A stretch of DNA of 64,000 bases, taken from Tubulanus polymorphus (lineage: Eukaryota; Nemertea; Palaeonemertea; Tubulaniformes; Tubulanidae). Below, one piece after another: positions 31,301 to 62,100 of this stretch. How positions within the stretch are numbered: the stretch's first letter is position 1; each line of letters begins with the position of its first letter. Both the position numbers and the translations under genes were made by a program. The notes under the pieces were generated by a model. That model was not told the origin of the DNA. It ran no database searches and saw nothing but the letters and a program-made list of their open reading frames with translations. The stretch covers positions 9,745,450-9,809,449 of the forward strand of contig NC_134026.1 of NCBI RefSeq assembly GCF_964204645.1. Reading direction: 5' to 3'.

Positions 31301-32980
31301 ACAGTCAAATCACAAATATTCATATATTTGCAGATATGAAAGTCACAAAATAGATTTTCAGATCAATGGTAAAATTACAACTTACTAGAAAACATTTGAG
31401 CTAAATTTACTTAATTCTATTACGATTTCAATTAAATTCATATGTTCATGCACAGCTGAATAATGTAGTAACATCAGTGATCAAGCACCAACAGTAAGGC
31501 TTAATATTGAAATGAAATTTAGATATCATTAACGCTCTTGTTAATCACAGAAATATTGCGTAATCATCACTAAAAGAAGTGTTCACATATCTTTCATAGG
31601 AAATATTTACTAATGCATACAAACTTTCGAGCCTTAGATTTAACAACCATTATCGTATATACAATTAACATTACACTAAAATTAGATTTGAAAAAGTGGA
31701 AAAGCTTAACAATCAACATGCAGCAGAACATACATATATAAATACTGGACAGAATGTTGTAGAAATGTAATGAAATTAGTAAGTCCTCAATTGAAGCATG
31801 GATTCAAGTGGAATTAGCTTTATTTCCTTAGAACCTGCATAATTCGAATCATTTTGTCCAAAGAAATTTATCCAATTTATGAGAAATCAGGATTAAATGT
31901 AATATTTTACATACATTGATTAATGTATAGATGGGCCGTAAATCATACTACAAATAATATGTGAATTACCGGGGTAGATGAAAATTGGGATTACACGGGC
32001 GTGACTGTCATAATGTACAGTAAACTACCAATGATCAGTAGAGACTGATGATTTGGTATTCACAACCCAGCAAATTCTTCACATCTATCTAATTGCCTGA
32101 TGAGGATATCGACATTATATATGTACAGACCCGCAGAGTTATATGAGCGGTGTTGATCTTTTCAAGTTACCCAGCAAGTATTTAGTAGGGCGATCAACAT
32201 CATAAGCTTGCGCTCAGTCAGTCAGGCGATTAAGATTCACCAACATTTTTAGTTTTTCAGCCAAGCACTGCCATAAAAAATAGGAAATGGTCGATCGATT
32301 CAACATATGGACAATTGAATTGAAAAATTAGAATAGGCCCTATTATATGTCCATCTTTGGTCAGATGACAAGTAAGCGCTTGTTACCTTTGTGTGGAAAT
32401 GATACATGAAAGATTTTACCCAGAGTGTAGCCTACGGCAAGTTCAATAGTAATGAAGCTTATAAGTCATTCTTATTCTTTAAAGTCCCTGTTGACCTCTT
32501 AATATGATCGCTTGTCCATTCACGAGAAGTACGAGATACAAACAACTTATGTGGAGAAACATTAAGAGATTTCATCCAAATTACATGGCAGTTTTACATG
32601 CATACCGGGCAGTACAGAAAGCTACATATATCAAATCTACTAGTAAATAAGTCAATCATTTCACATTCAATAAATAATACAAATGTACAAACTGTAACTC
32701 ATTTATTTTTTCATACATTTGTCTCTGATGATTTTAAGAGGTCTTCTTTAAATATTCTCTATTTACAAAATAAATTCATATCTATATTCTTTCAATTCTA
32801 TATACAATCAGTGTGATAGCTTTATTCGTCAAAAGGTCAAGTATTGCACGTGCGAAAATAATCGATCCATTTTTTTGTGTGAAGTTTATCTTTTTAAAGC
32901 AACCAGCCGGGGTTCACAAAATATTTTACATAACAGAAATTGTACCTTTTATTCTTAATTTCTGAACAATTTACAAATCT
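28340..32980. other. Long intergenic interval
   Basis: No supported gene. Plus-strand frames at 29577-29933 overlap a minus-strand stretch (29580-29880) with a coding-like but stop-interrupted reading (VQDIDGEKDTAKEGIRLLFM) that I cannot assign. The rest is AT-rich sequence with no recognisable element. The BCAS3 terminal exon and 3' UTR may lie in this interval or in 34.2-35.9 kb. Confidence 0.45.
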
Positions 32981-33050
32981 AAACCAGGGGACCAGAAGAG
33001 TGTTACTGAAATGCTCAACAATTTGGCAATTTCAATATCCAATACAGGAA

Positions 33051-33502
33051 AGGGAGCATCTCAAAATTTTGATAGTTACCTCAATTAGAATAACTCGAGG
33101 AAGGGGGTGGAGGCCTCCCGCTGATTCATCACGACTGCCGAACTATCGATTTATTGCAGTGCAAGATAACATTGAATTGAATTGCAGTTTCAGGCCTTCA
33201 TGTATTACAAGCAGTGGATTTAACCGTCTCTATTTTAGATGCTGTTGGTATTTTAGATATAGCTTATTTTGTTTATAAAGTCTATTAAGTTTAATAGGTT
33301 TTCCACTTGTAATTCTGCTAATTCATTTTTCAATTAAAAGTTGTGATCGAAATACACTCGTCTTTGTCGGTGGTCTCTCATTAGAAAATCAATAGTTCCA
33401 ACTTAGGCATGTGTCTAATCAAAGGGGGGGGGGGTGGGGGGTTAAAACCAATTAGACAGTTATTCTAAATGCCGGAACTATTGAAATTTTGAGATGCTCC
33501 CT
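33051..33502. mobile_element. MITE with 27-bp TIRs inside HINE copy 3
   Basis: Begins AGGGAGCATCTCAAAATTTT and ends with the inverted copy (33476-33502), with two mismatches in 27. About 452 bases, no ORF. It contains a G-run at 33424-33441. The target-site duplication is unclear. Confidence 0.65.
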
Positions 33503-33723
33503 ATACCACCTAGGCCAATGATGTCTTATACTTGTCCCAATCCCGAAAACCTTCGTCAGCAATTGATATTTTCCTTCAAAAGCATCTTCAAATGAGGACT
33601 GATGAAATTAGAATATAATAATTGACTGGTCTAAAAACCTAAGTAATGTATACGTATGTCATATTAATGTAACAGGCAAACCATAACTAAAAGAAGCTAC
33701 AGGCCCACAAAAATTCAGATGTA

Positions 33724-33831
33724 CAGGGGCGTATCTAGGACTTTTGTAGGGGTAGGGTCCAGGGAAGTAAAAAGGGACCATATGAAACCGTTACTGTAAA
33801 ACCCCCCTGGACCCCTCTAAATTGGCCCCTG
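33724..33831. mobile_element. Small hAT-like MITE
   Basis: Ends CAGGGGCGTATCTAGG… and …CTAAATTGGCCCCTG form imperfect inverted termini starting CAGGGGC, a form common among hAT-type MITEs. About 108 bases; no 8-bp duplication is visible. Confidence 0.35.
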
Positions 33832-34609
33832 ATATAATGACTCTTTTGGGCCTACATTTGCCACAAGACAGCCATCTTGTGACTGACTAATCCAATTTTA
33901 CTTGTGACAATAGGTCCTGGGGAATACATGTACATACCAAATCTAAAGACAATTAATCAGAGTATTTTCAAAATTTCCTGAAAATTAGGGCCGGTTTTAT
34001 ATACTGGTACTATCTTGTCTACTATGAGACTGGCCCCAAGTGTATCTAGAATAGATATTGCATTTTCAAAACTTCAAAAAATTACCTGATTTCCAGGTGA
34101 AAAGTGAAAGCAATAGCCTTATGAGGTTTCATCCCAAGTGTGCTAAAAAGCGGAGTTACAACATATTTTATTGTGGGTATAAAACATAGAAGCAAGACTT
34201 CTGAGGACCTTGAGTGTTTTATCTGAATTCAGAATTTAAGAAATATAATAGACTCCTCTCAAATGGATTCAATAATGATAATGGATGAATAACAAATCCG
34301 CAATCCAGTACAGGGCTAGCGGAATTGCTTCAGCAGTTCTGGTTATCGCTGCACCAATAATTTTTCCAATCAGTGATATTTTCCCATCTGATAGCGTCAT
34401 CAGAACGCATCTCTGGGTTAGAAGTCTTTAAAATGTTCTGGAGAGGCACCCAAGACGGCTGCATGATATTGTGCGCTCGGCACTCAAGCTTCGCAATTAC
34501 AGCATCTGCAGTGTTAGTAAATATGTTCTACCAATTTCTATGTTCTACCAATAGCTACCTCCAGCCTTGCAGTAAGATCTTTGAATTTAGACGGCTATTA
34601 GTATGAATC

Positions 34610-34938
34610 TGACTCAATTTTATTTTTTTGGGTGATTGATACAAGTGCATAACATGTATCCATCGGACACATTACTCATCCAAGTCGACAGCACATGTTT
34701 TAGGTTACTAGTTACAGATGGTGCCATCATCCGATGACTCATCCACGCGTCATTGTTTCTGTGTCACCTCCCTGAAAAAGAAAAAGAATATACAGCATGC
34801 ACAGTGAGGCCAGAGAGGAAATCTGTGACAGAGAGATTCTGCCGCCACCACTTTTCGAACCGATGATGCCTGGACTGACCAGACTAAACCTAATATATGA
34901 AAGACCAATGGCTTTAACTGCTCAGCCAATGCCCCTTT
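34610..34938 (-). repeat. tRNA-derived SINE
   Basis: On the minus strand an A-box-like TGGCTGAGCAGTTAAAGCC (34910-34930) and a B-box-like CGGTTCGAA (34854-34862) are spaced as in a class II (Leu/Ser-type) tRNA. A body follows and ends in an A-rich tail near 34620. This would be transcribed by RNA polymerase III. No open frame. Confidence 0.5.
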
Positions 34939-35343
34939 TGCAAATCATGTTTTTACAACCAACCACCCATTTGACTTTCACAATTCGAAACTCATTTATC
35001 AAACACATCCACAAGAGCCCCATAGTGGAATCAGCCATTATTTGTACACATACGAAATCCAACTTATCTTCCAATCTAATCACTGGTTATTCTCCTCATA
35101 ATCAATTATTATCTAGACATATCAATTAACTATTAGATTTTGGTTTATGTCACTATGTGTCAGACTGCTATCTCCATCCATCTTGTATTCATTCTGAACT
35201 ATATATAGAATTTTGTGGTTTCTATGGTACCCCTGGTTGTTTTCATTTGTTGCTGTTCTATTTATCTTAATTCTGACACATAGCTTTGGTTTATGTCTCG
35301 TAAGTTTATATGCTACGTTACTTCCGTTTTCTGGTCACTCCAC

Positions 35344-35373
35344 CTAATGATGGATGTTATCAACAGCCGAAAC
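35344..35373 (+). ncRNA. Hammerhead-ribozyme-like motif
   Basis: CTAATGA (35344-35350; consensus CUGAUGA, one change) and GAAAC (35369-35373) flank a stem-loop GG-A-TGTT-ATC-AACA-G-CC. A TAATAAA follows at about 35389. The layout recalls the hammerhead motifs known in Penelope-like elements, but the G to A change would be expected to impair cleavage. Confidence 0.35.
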
Positions 35374-35956
35374 GTTGTCTTTTTGTTTTAATAAATTTAA
35401 TTGTATAAAAATTTGTATTGTGGGACTTCTTCAATTACCTGTAACTATGATGTCCCTAAGGTTACACATTATATTTTTCAGCACTATGAACCATATCTTA
35501 ATCCCAGGTGTATTATATTTATAATAACCAAGCTAGATTGATGAAAGTTGGTTGATTTGGGTTAGTTTATACCAGAATATATATACATCTTTGCTTGGAC
35601 ACGATAAGTATGTAAGTAACCATGATGGTTCAAAACACAAAATGCAACAAAACAAAATATATTAACATATTTGATTGAACAAATATATCCTGGTTACCAA
35701 AAATATTCAAGAATAATAAATATCCCTGGAACATATGATTAGGATAGGTAGAAAATACAGCAAATCTTTTAGCTAATTTTGACCACAAAATGTCTTTGAG
35801 TTCGTTTCTAGAGAAACTATTTTGACAACAGCCAGGTTTGTTTGTTTGGTTGACCTTCTGTTTATAGACAGTCAGTTATTTCAATCGAAAATTGTAGACA
35901 TTATACTAGCAATGGTCTAGTTAAGTGCATCTGCAATAGACAAAGTATCTGTTTAC

Positions 35957-52601
<16,645 letters not shown>

Positions 52602-52710
52602 TTTACCCTGTTCGTGATAACATCTATCGTTTCAACGCCGATTCAATAATAAACTGAGGCAATTTTCTGAGACGCAAATCAATCCCAGATCAGCTGAAAT
52701 ATGGCTGATG

Positions 52711-52718
52711 TGACGTCA
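52711..52718. promoter_or_regulatory. CRE-like palindrome upstream of BCAS3
   Basis: TGACGTCA, the full cAMP-response element consensus bound by CREB/ATF proteins, about 110 bases upstream of the BCAS3 start codon, where a promoter is expected. Functional role is inference. Confidence 0.4.
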
Positions 52719-53320
52719 CTTTGTTTTGATTTGTAGTTCCTTGAAAACGTATAGATGGCGCCGTGGTATCTACGATAATTTGTGTTCTCTAATTTTATAT
52801 TCTTGAATGTCTTTATTTTAAGATATTTGAGTCAATTAAGTTCTTATGTATAATACGTGTAGAGTAAGTTTCTAAATAAAACAAATCAAATGCCATCTCA
52901 AATGTATTTCACTGTGTTAGACATAGAAGATTGAAATATTCATTTAAGCTAATTATTATGAATGTTTCATTTTTATACATGTACCGTATTTATCAATTTT
53001 TTAATTCAGATCAGTCTTGAAAACAGTTTTCAATGTCCAAGACAAAAAATGGAAATTTGATGATGTTACTGGTACTCATTTTTCCGTCTCTGGCTATCTA
53101 TACCTCATTTATACAATTGGACCTCTCTTGTCGGCGGGCTGGTTGAATAGATTGGCATTCCTTATCCAGTGCAAAATTCTCCAATTCCAATCAGTGCTTG
53201 TTGTTCTCAGTTGTGTCGGCAGGTGTCGCACTGCAGATCGACATAAGCCAGGCTTATGATGACCATGATTTGCAATGAGCTGTACACAAAAACATACTGT
53301 TTGATTGTCCAAAATGGTTC

Positions 53321-53326
53321 TTTATT
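53321..53326 (-). terminator. Probable polyadenylation signal of the GPCR gene
   Basis: AATAAA on the minus strand, about 2.8 kb downstream of the GPCR stop codon and 0.7 kb before the BCAS3 start codon. Other AATAAA-like sites exist in between, so usage is uncertain. Confidence 0.35.
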
Positions 53327-53329
53327 CGA

Positions 53330-56145
53330 CATTAGAGAGAATAGGCCTATACATAATATATAAATCTTATTAAATCTGACACAATATTGTGTTCTCTTTC
53401 TATTATTAGTAGGACATGAACCGGTATTATAAACAATGAATAATATTCAAGATTTTCACAAATGCGCTTCGCATATCATTGATTAGTTATAAGCCTACAT
53501 GTTAAAAAACTTATTGAACTTCAAATATGATGAAGTATGAAATCAAAATCCTTTCGCACCAAAAAATTGTTTTTCTCTGCATTGCATTCAGCAGATCATT
53601 GTTGTTATTTCAGAGAAGTTAGTACAAATTCTATCCGATGCAATATGTTATCGTTTGACCAAATGCCATACAAAAATGCTCATTAAGTAATAAGGCCTTG
53701 ATGATCATTAGCATTATTTCTAGAAGACTATGGTCAGAGAAATATCTTTTTATTTCCATGATTTGAAAGCAAAATACATTTCATAGTGAACAACTTTTCT
53801 ATCACAACAGAATGAGAACTGAGTGAGCAATGAGCTTCACATTGTGACTCGAGTCAAAAAGTGGTCTTAAATCTTAAGAATGGCCTCGAGTTGATAGATT
53901 GGCTATCGAACTAAGGTGGTCTTAGCCTGATCGAAAATCTAAGCCCCTGACTCAGTTCCACAAAAAAGTTGAAATTTTTGGTGTAATCGCCATTGGTAAC
54001 TTCATGTTTTCGATGAGCACATCAATTCAAACTTAAACGTTTTAGTCTTACCCGGTAAACTTTTTTTTTCGTGAAACTGGACCCAGGAGCCTAAAAATCT
54101 AGTTCAAAAGTTGCTTGAAAATTAACGAATAATATTCAGGAATGCAAGACTAACTGTTACTTGTGCAATTCGGTGGGCCAACTGAATTGACAGGAAGAAC
54201 ATTGCGAAGCGGAATTCATGCCACTCCAACCATTAACACATTATACATACAGTTCATTAAAACATTACCAATCTACCTTCTAATCTCGGTTATCTATTTA
54301 CAACACATCATTTCATGACTAGTTCTAGATTTATACACAATTCTATAAATATCTACTATATTTCGTTTCTCTCATTTAGTTACCACCACACCCCTTTAGA
54401 AGACACTGAAAACAAAACACATAAAATAGGACGTACTCTCATGATTCATGACAGATTTTCGATGAAACTGAAACAATTTTTTTAACATAATGCAACAACG
54501 TTACAACTAAACCTCTATAAATACAGCTATTTATCCGAATGCAATGATTTTGATGTACTGTATGTACCGCTATGTTGACTTATCCTCAGAAACTATTGTT
54601 TCATCGAATTATGAAATAGTAACTAATGGTCACTATGGGTAAGCAAAGGCAAGACCATCAGTAACACCTTTGAAATATCTTCATGCATCAAACAAATCAG
54701 ATCAGTATTTCCCATGACAAAATAGTCACATAACTGGAAATCAAGAGCAGTTAGCAGCTCCGAACCAAAAGACAGCAAGCTACTCTATCTAGTAGTGTAC
54801 TACATGAGCAGTCTGTTGTATCATGAATGCAATGTATCATATTATCAACACCAAGCAAATAAAACAAGACGTGTAGATTGAACATACAAATTGTAAATAT
54901 AAAATGTAATTCATATAGTATAAGCTACAATAGAGTAAATCCATTATCAATCATGCAGGGTATTAATTCTTTACACATTTTTGTATGAATTTACACATTT
55001 TTGGTCATATAGATAATCAATTACGTAAATAATATATATATATCGATATATATATATACAGACATGATTGCCCGATTCATCGTTAAGCTAGAGACACATA
55101 CCCCCAAAGTATAACATATTTAAACGATCTTGTAAATGTGTGATTATAAACAGGCAAGCAGGGGGGGTAAGAAAGAGATATTGAACTAGATTTCCAGAAT
55201 TTTTGATAGTGCCTTTGTTTTATAAGAAATTCCCTTTGATTATTAATGGGGCACTTTTTAGGAAATTTTTAGGGGTCTTATGATGTTATGGAAATGGTCG
55301 CAAGTCCAAAGTTTTGATTAAGTTTCACGGATTCCAGCAAAGCATCGAAACATAATTTGATGTTTTTGTGTTGGTATGTGTCACTAGCTAACTTAATGAT
55401 TAGGCGGTTTAAAATACAATTGTGTTAACCATTATAAAATATAACTCTCTGGATCAATATATACATATATCAGATCACGATGTTGCGGAAGGAACAGTTA
55501 ATTTTTTACCACAGTCAAAACGTCGGTACTAATTTCTATCCATGTTTTTCTTACTCTCTTCATCAAAAAACCATACACAAACAACTTTAAACCACAGATA
55601 GTCATTACAGTATAGACCTGCTACAGGTTCACGTACTAACAAATATTTCGTATACAGAATCTTGGTAATGACTGAAATACATAAGAAACCGAAAATTATG
55701 CCCAGATGCCTAGCATGTTCTTGTTTCGTTACGTCCAATGGTTCATGTTAAGTCCAAAAACGCCAATTCAACCTAGATTCCACTATATACAGTCATACTC
55801 ACTGAAGTCGTTGTAGTAGGGACATCATTACATTGATGACTTCTCATAAACACGCCATTCATAAAGCATAGTGAATTATAATTTGAAATACAATTTGAGA
55901 CTTAACGCTTGAGACAACTTAAGAACCGGGTAATGTGACAACGTATCTCATGACTACTCAACAGAGTTTGACTGTATTGATGCAATTCTTCATTTTGTGT
56001 GAGTGTGTATTTTTCATTTTCTACGCTAAAACCCAATCAGACATATTATTCAAAGGATTGTTCGCTCTACGTGGACTAGGCAGGATTCATCAGTCACGCA
56101 TAACGTGCTGAACGATGGTGCGTACATTTCATGGTGCGTTTCATT
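53330..56145 (-). other. Probable 3' UTR of the adhesion GPCR
   Basis: AT-rich, no coding frame with recognisable content, no clear transposon. Contains the AT palindrome at 55031-55058. A long 3' UTR is plausible for a neuronal-type receptor, but no transcript evidence is available. Confidence 0.4.
55031..55058. repeat. AT-repeat palindrome
   Basis: (AT)n centred on ATCGAT, a near-perfect palindrome able to form a cruciform. Confidence 0.8.
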
Positions 56146-59100
56146 TCAACACTCGCTGCTATCTGCTTTCGTTCGCGACTGAACGTAAATACCATGAGGG
56201 TCCGATCCAGTTCGCTTTAGGCGGAAACTCTCCTGCAACAACGAACGCTTATCCGACGGAACGGTCGAATCTTGTTCGTAACAATCGTTATTAAATGCTA
56301 GATTCGGCATGCTACGCAAATACGTGTCCGGCCGGCCAAACGCCAGCGAGTCTTGCGTCACGCTTGGCTGACGCGGCGGTGTGAACTTCAAATTCGGTGT
56401 ACTTTGTCTGTTGTTACGCATTGGATCGATAACATCGTAATGATTAGGATCGTCTGAATGTAAAGCGTTCCATGAAGGAGAATGTTTAAGAGTGTTTGGA
56501 TTCAACGGTGCTGCTGTCTCCTCGTTTTTACGGCTATTTATGAAATTCTTATCGGCGATCGGCGCCGATTTCGTCTTTATCATAATTGGCTCCTCGTATC
56601 CGTCGGAGACTTTTTCATAATCGGGACCATCCTCATCATCATCATCATCATGGTCATCATCATCGGAGCCGTTTTCGTATTGTGGCTGTTCCTCTTCTCT
56701 CAGCATGTTCTGCTGCTCGTGTTCGCGGTCGCGGTCTTTCAACAGACGATTGTCGCAATAATCGGTCATCTTGAACAGGTCGGCGTCGCTGAATTCGGAC
56801 TCGGTGAATTCGCCGACGTAATCGGACGAAAATTCGTTTTTCACGTTCAGCGGGATTTTCGGCCGGTAACAATACTTGGCGCCGGTATCCTGGTTGACTA
56901 ACATGTTATTTCGACAATAATCTGAAACGGCATCGGAATCGACGACCGAGCCGTCGATCTTGGAAAGGTTGCCGGGATCATACGTGTCGGCGTTATTCTG
57001 CTTACGCTGAAGAGTCGAATAATTGCTGTTGTTGCTGATGTCTAGAGCATGGTTGTTCTTCAACACTACTGAAAATGACATGAAAAAAGTTTCTTAGATA
57101 CCAAAAAACATTACAAACGCGTAGAATCATTGCTCAAACTGAGAAAGCAATGATTTTAACGGAATGTCTACTGCGCACAGCACTGGAAAACAGCAAAATG
57201 GGAATGAAAAATGCTTTTTCCTTTACTTTTTGTTGACTGTTTCAAGCTCTTGCACTTGATGTCGCAGTGGATTTAATTCAAAGTTTCATAAAAGAATTGG
57301 TTACATAAATGGTGAGAGCATTTCGGTCAATAGTTCGGGTCAAAATCAAGGAAACTCTTTCAATAGCACGCTTGTCAAGTTGGGGAATGTATAATGCCGC
57401 GTACTACTGATTCATATTGTGGATATCAAAATTCCAAATCTATCAAATATGATAAAAGATGCTCATCATCGCAATTTTTCAATTTTCAGTCCAAGCTTTT
57501 ACCTGTCTGTCATTTCTTATGTGCTCTGCTATGATTTCTGGCGCAAAGATGATTTTTTCAAAAATTGATAAGATTATAACAACATTGTGTAAAAGCGTAG
57601 ACTTATTAGTGAACCGGAATGCTGACTCTGAGACATCACTATATATTCGCTTTCACAATATTGTTAATCTATCAGCGCCCTGACCATAAAAGATAAACAA
57701 TAGATTCTCACTAACATCTTCCATAATATTTTCTCTGCAAGCATTGCATTTTTCAAGATTGAATTAAGTTTTAAGACTTCAACAAATTTAGCCCCAGCCT
57801 AATTAGAGGGCGTGCAAACCACTCACACCACTCACTCCATACATACTAAACGATGCTCAAACAAAGTAAAGTGACTCACTTCTGGAACCAGTTGCAATTC
57901 AAACACAATCATTTGTCCCGTGCTAAAATTTGGCTCGGGCCTAGTCCGAGATTTTTTTGTCAGGCAAAACAGGCATGGGTCCATTTAGCACCCGTGTGAA
58001 CAGTTGTTCCAGGCCAAATCTGTCAACCTATCTAGAAAATCTATTGTTATGAACGGGCAAGGCAGATGGACAAACAAAGAGTGACACCGATAAAACCCTT
58101 TGGTGCTTTAAGCGAGCTAATCAAAATACCATGATAGGCCAAAAATCTAAAACCTTTATTTTTCTTGCTGTTTTACAATACCGTGCGCACTTCATAAAAG
58201 CTTGAAGTTATGTGAAAATTACCCGCAAATCACTGGTTACAGCAGGTTGTAAAGTGCATGAAACAAAAAGGAAAATTGAGCAGAAGATGCGTAACAAATT
58301 TTTAGGGAAAGCAAAGGATTATATTCAAAGACTAAGTGAGTTGACTTTTACTGGTGCCAGCACACGTCATTAGGTATGTGGCAGAAAATTTCAAAGTTAT
58401 CCTAGAATGATTATTCTAGCACAACTAGAAAGAGCAGGGGAAATACTTGTCAGAAATACCTAGTTTGTCTTTCCAACTCAAATATTAAGGAAGTTATGAG
58501 ATTTTGAAGATTTCAAAATGGCAAAATTGTATACCCATAATCATAAAGAACAAGAGCCCCAAGGGGCACGATGGCCGGCTTGTAGGCTTTTCATACTAGA
58601 AAATGATGCATTGATTCTGTGGGTTATATTTGTCACAATACTCTCCCCACTCAGAGTCAATACCTATAATTTACACAGTACAGTCGTGTTTTCATAAGTA
58701 GCACAGACTGGGAGCTGGCGGGAACAAATACCTCAGATCAATCTTTCCCTTGGTCTTATTGATTTGAATGCGGAATTGAATTGGATTAGATGTTTAATTT
58801 TTTCAGTAATGTAAAATTGAATTGGATTTGATATTTTTAATGCAGAATAAAGTTTGATTGAATTTGCAGTCTGAGCACATGGCTAATTAGCATATCAAGG
58901 TCATCCATCCGTTTATATATCGCATATATCGTTTTTTTTCAAATCACGTGATTTTATTTACTAATATGACATCACGTGACCGTGAATCGACAAAATGTAA
59001 ACAACAGAAAACAGCTTCAAAATCGTGTATAATTGAATATTTGGTTCTCAAAAGCACATAAACCACCCTAATCATTCGATTATTCACACTACAAATATAC

Positions 59101-62100
59101 GGTAAGAAATTTTTGGTGCCAAATTTCGAGCCAAAACTCAATGACAAAAATTGTATTTCTTCCAAAATAGCGGACCATGCCGCGAGAAACCCCAGGTAAA
59201 ATTTGATAGTGTTCGTATTATTGCATCTACTTCAAACTTCGTCTTTAAATCACTTAGAGACAGAATTTTTGATATGCAAATAGGTTTCGTTAATATAAAG
59301 ACTCGCGTTCAGGTATATCTAAGGGCTTTGAAATCATGACTAATCTTCAAACCACTTTGGCAATTCTTAACCAATCAATGAAATTCAAAAATGAGGCTGA
59401 AGTCCCGGAAATCCCTGACATCATGGAAGGGAATCCCAAAATAAGCCAATCAGAGCAATTCTAGTAGGGGATTCCGCTGGGAAAGCTAGTATACACGTCA
59501 CAGACCTATTGTACTGTGCATAGCGCGATTCTGCCACATACCTACACACATATAAAGCTGTAATACAAAGTTGTGAATTATCATTGTTATTATTATGAAA
59601 AGCAACGACACAACTGTCAAATATATATTATCATATATGTATGTATATACAACATAAACATTTACCATCTGTTTTATGGATTTCTGAACCGAAAATAAAA
59701 GGCAAAAAGATAAAATGTTTTTACCGGCATAAATAAAATCAATGGAAATGATATTTCTTTCATTAGTTTACATGACCGGTTAAACGTTTCCTCCCATTTA
59801 CTTACTTCCGGTAGCTGCTGATGATTTTGCAGGCAGAGACGTGGACGATGACTTCTTGCGAATTCGCGAACGGCTGCTCCACAATCGAACAAAATACTGG
59901 AATATCAAAAAGCCCATTATTGAAATTCACTAATCAGATAGCGATATATGTAGCATAAACATCAGAAATGTTCCCAGTCACAATGGTGGATAGTTTTCAA
60001 AAGCTCAACACAAAATGGGCAAGAAATGATTAAGTCCTAATTTCATGGATCCAGTTCTTCAAATAAAATTGGGGTGGTAACCGGGTCTCACCAGAAATCT
60101 ATGCACTAGTTGATAGCCCAGTGACTGGGACCACCGTATGGAATGGACATTAATGCTTTGTATGAGTCATCTGGGTACTCGGGTTATCATATTGTTAGTG
60201 ATTGCACAGAATTAAGGATTAAACTGTTAGTTGCTTAGAGCTGTTATTCAGAATAAAAACATCAAACATTAAACAAGAATGATCAACAATGAGATATCTA
60301 AAAACCCATAAAAAAATCACTGACCGAAATACGCACCACCTATCTGATTTATTTTAGTTAATATTTAGAAGGCAGCACCTTCCTGTCTGTGAAGATACGG
60401 TGAGTTTACTAGAAAATGTGACGGTTGACGTGACTGTATACAGGTTTCCACAGTATCATTTGAAAACATGGAGCCACTAAATCAAAGATTTTGTGAAACC
60501 GGGCCCCGAAGACAAGCTCAGTAACGATAATCTTTGACTTCCTCAATTCTGTCTTGTTAATAAATTGTTGTTAATAAATGTGAATGTGAAATATGATTAT
60601 TGGCAAAGAATTTGTGTGAAATTAGAATTATCATTAACAAAAACCATTGAATCACATAAAGCTTGTCTATTACGTTTAATAGCAGATTAGTTCTGAGAAG
60701 ATTAAACTACAAGTTTAAACAAATTCCATTGTGGTTTGCACGAACGCAAACTGGATATTCATTTTCACTTAGATACTTTTCACATAAGTACTAGGCCATT
60801 AACTGAAGAATTCTTCGAAAGAAATAATACAGTAGACTTCCTTCTAGTTTGTAATGTCTGATATGAACATTTTACTGACTTGGGAGGTGTTGCTGAAAGA
60901 TTGTTAACCAATGTAAAAAACCACGGTAATTTTTATTCAATCGCTTGCCGGCAAGTGAGAATTCTGCAACGATATTCAAGGTTTGTTAATAGATATTCGG
61001 TTACTAACGATATCATTTCATCCACGTTTCAATTAAAATCAGAAGTACATTAATCATCAAAGAAGACTGAACCAAACACGGACTAGAAAGAAAATTAAAT
61101 CTTATCTAGAGGACTGTTAAGATAATATTTGGCTTTGGAAGCCTAAAATTCCACTACGAAGTTGAAAATGAACAAACTTTGATAATTGAAAATAAAAAGT
61201 TAGTTAAGCCATCTGATGATCTGTTGCCGGTCCCCCTTTACTGGTATAGAACAATGTTACAGGTATTTGACACTGGTAAAAACAATTAACAACCTTTGAA
61301 CAATCTGATGAAAATAATCTTAAAGCCAGCCAGTCATGAGTACTGATGTTAAGACTATCAAGTTCTAGTTCAAAATTTGTGCATAAAATATTACTTTCAC
61401 TGGAGATAAAAAAAATTTGAACAAATTACTTTAGGTTAACTCACAACTGCGAAACCATACACAAGATTGATTAAGATTCAGAAGGAGCCTACTGTATAGA
61501 AAATCAACAGAATAAAGAATGAAACTATCACTTACGCTATTCCCACGGAACTAAAACAAATCAAACACAAAATATTCATGCATTATGAGCCTCAAATTGT
61601 TTATGGCAAAGACCATTACTAAAAACATGCTTCCGATATATTTCAGATATACAATACTCACATTAGCAGCGTTTGAGCTTGTTCGGGATGGTGTGCCGGA
61701 ATTGCTGAGTCCCGTATGTCCACCGTAACCAATACGCACACAGTCCGGTAACCATGATGTTCGGCGCACTAATTTCTTGTATTCTTTCTGGACCTGTGCG
61801 AATAATGAAATCAGAGTTAACACTCTCAGAGAGACTCTCACACCAACAAAACTATAGACACATTATAGGAAGCGTCAAAATGGACTAATCAATGTAGTTA
61901 AGCCCACTATACAAAACCAGGAAGAAAGACACTCTTAAATATTTGGATGGATATATGAAAGCTGTGGGTACTGGAGTTTGTAATGGGTAGTGTAGTGTGA
62001 TCTGTGTGCATTTGTGGCCAGCACACAGATCACATTGTTCAATGGGGTTTGGTCCAGGACTCGCGAGATTTTCAACAACACGGAAGTAACGTGTAATAAA

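Larger units (their letters stand above)
32981..34146 (+). mobile_element. HINE-like copy 3, with nested insertions
   Basis: Starts AAACCAGGGGACCAG, then AAATGCTCAACAATTTGGCA and TTTCAATATCCAA (family 5' end). It is interrupted at 33051-33502 by a MITE and carries a second small insertion at 33724-33831. It ends AAAGTGAAAGCAATAGCC … CATCCCAAGTGTGCTAA, the family 3' end with a decayed hairpin. Confidence 0.6.

Noticed and set aside
34797-35129. 110-residue plus-strand frame
   Set aside because: Overlaps the tRNA-derived SINE on the other strand and has no recognisable protein features.
56482-56901. 139-residue plus-strand frame with membrane-like segments
   Set aside because: Antisense of the GPCR cytoplasmic tail exon; the hydrophobic runs come from the reversed acidic GAT-rich stretch.
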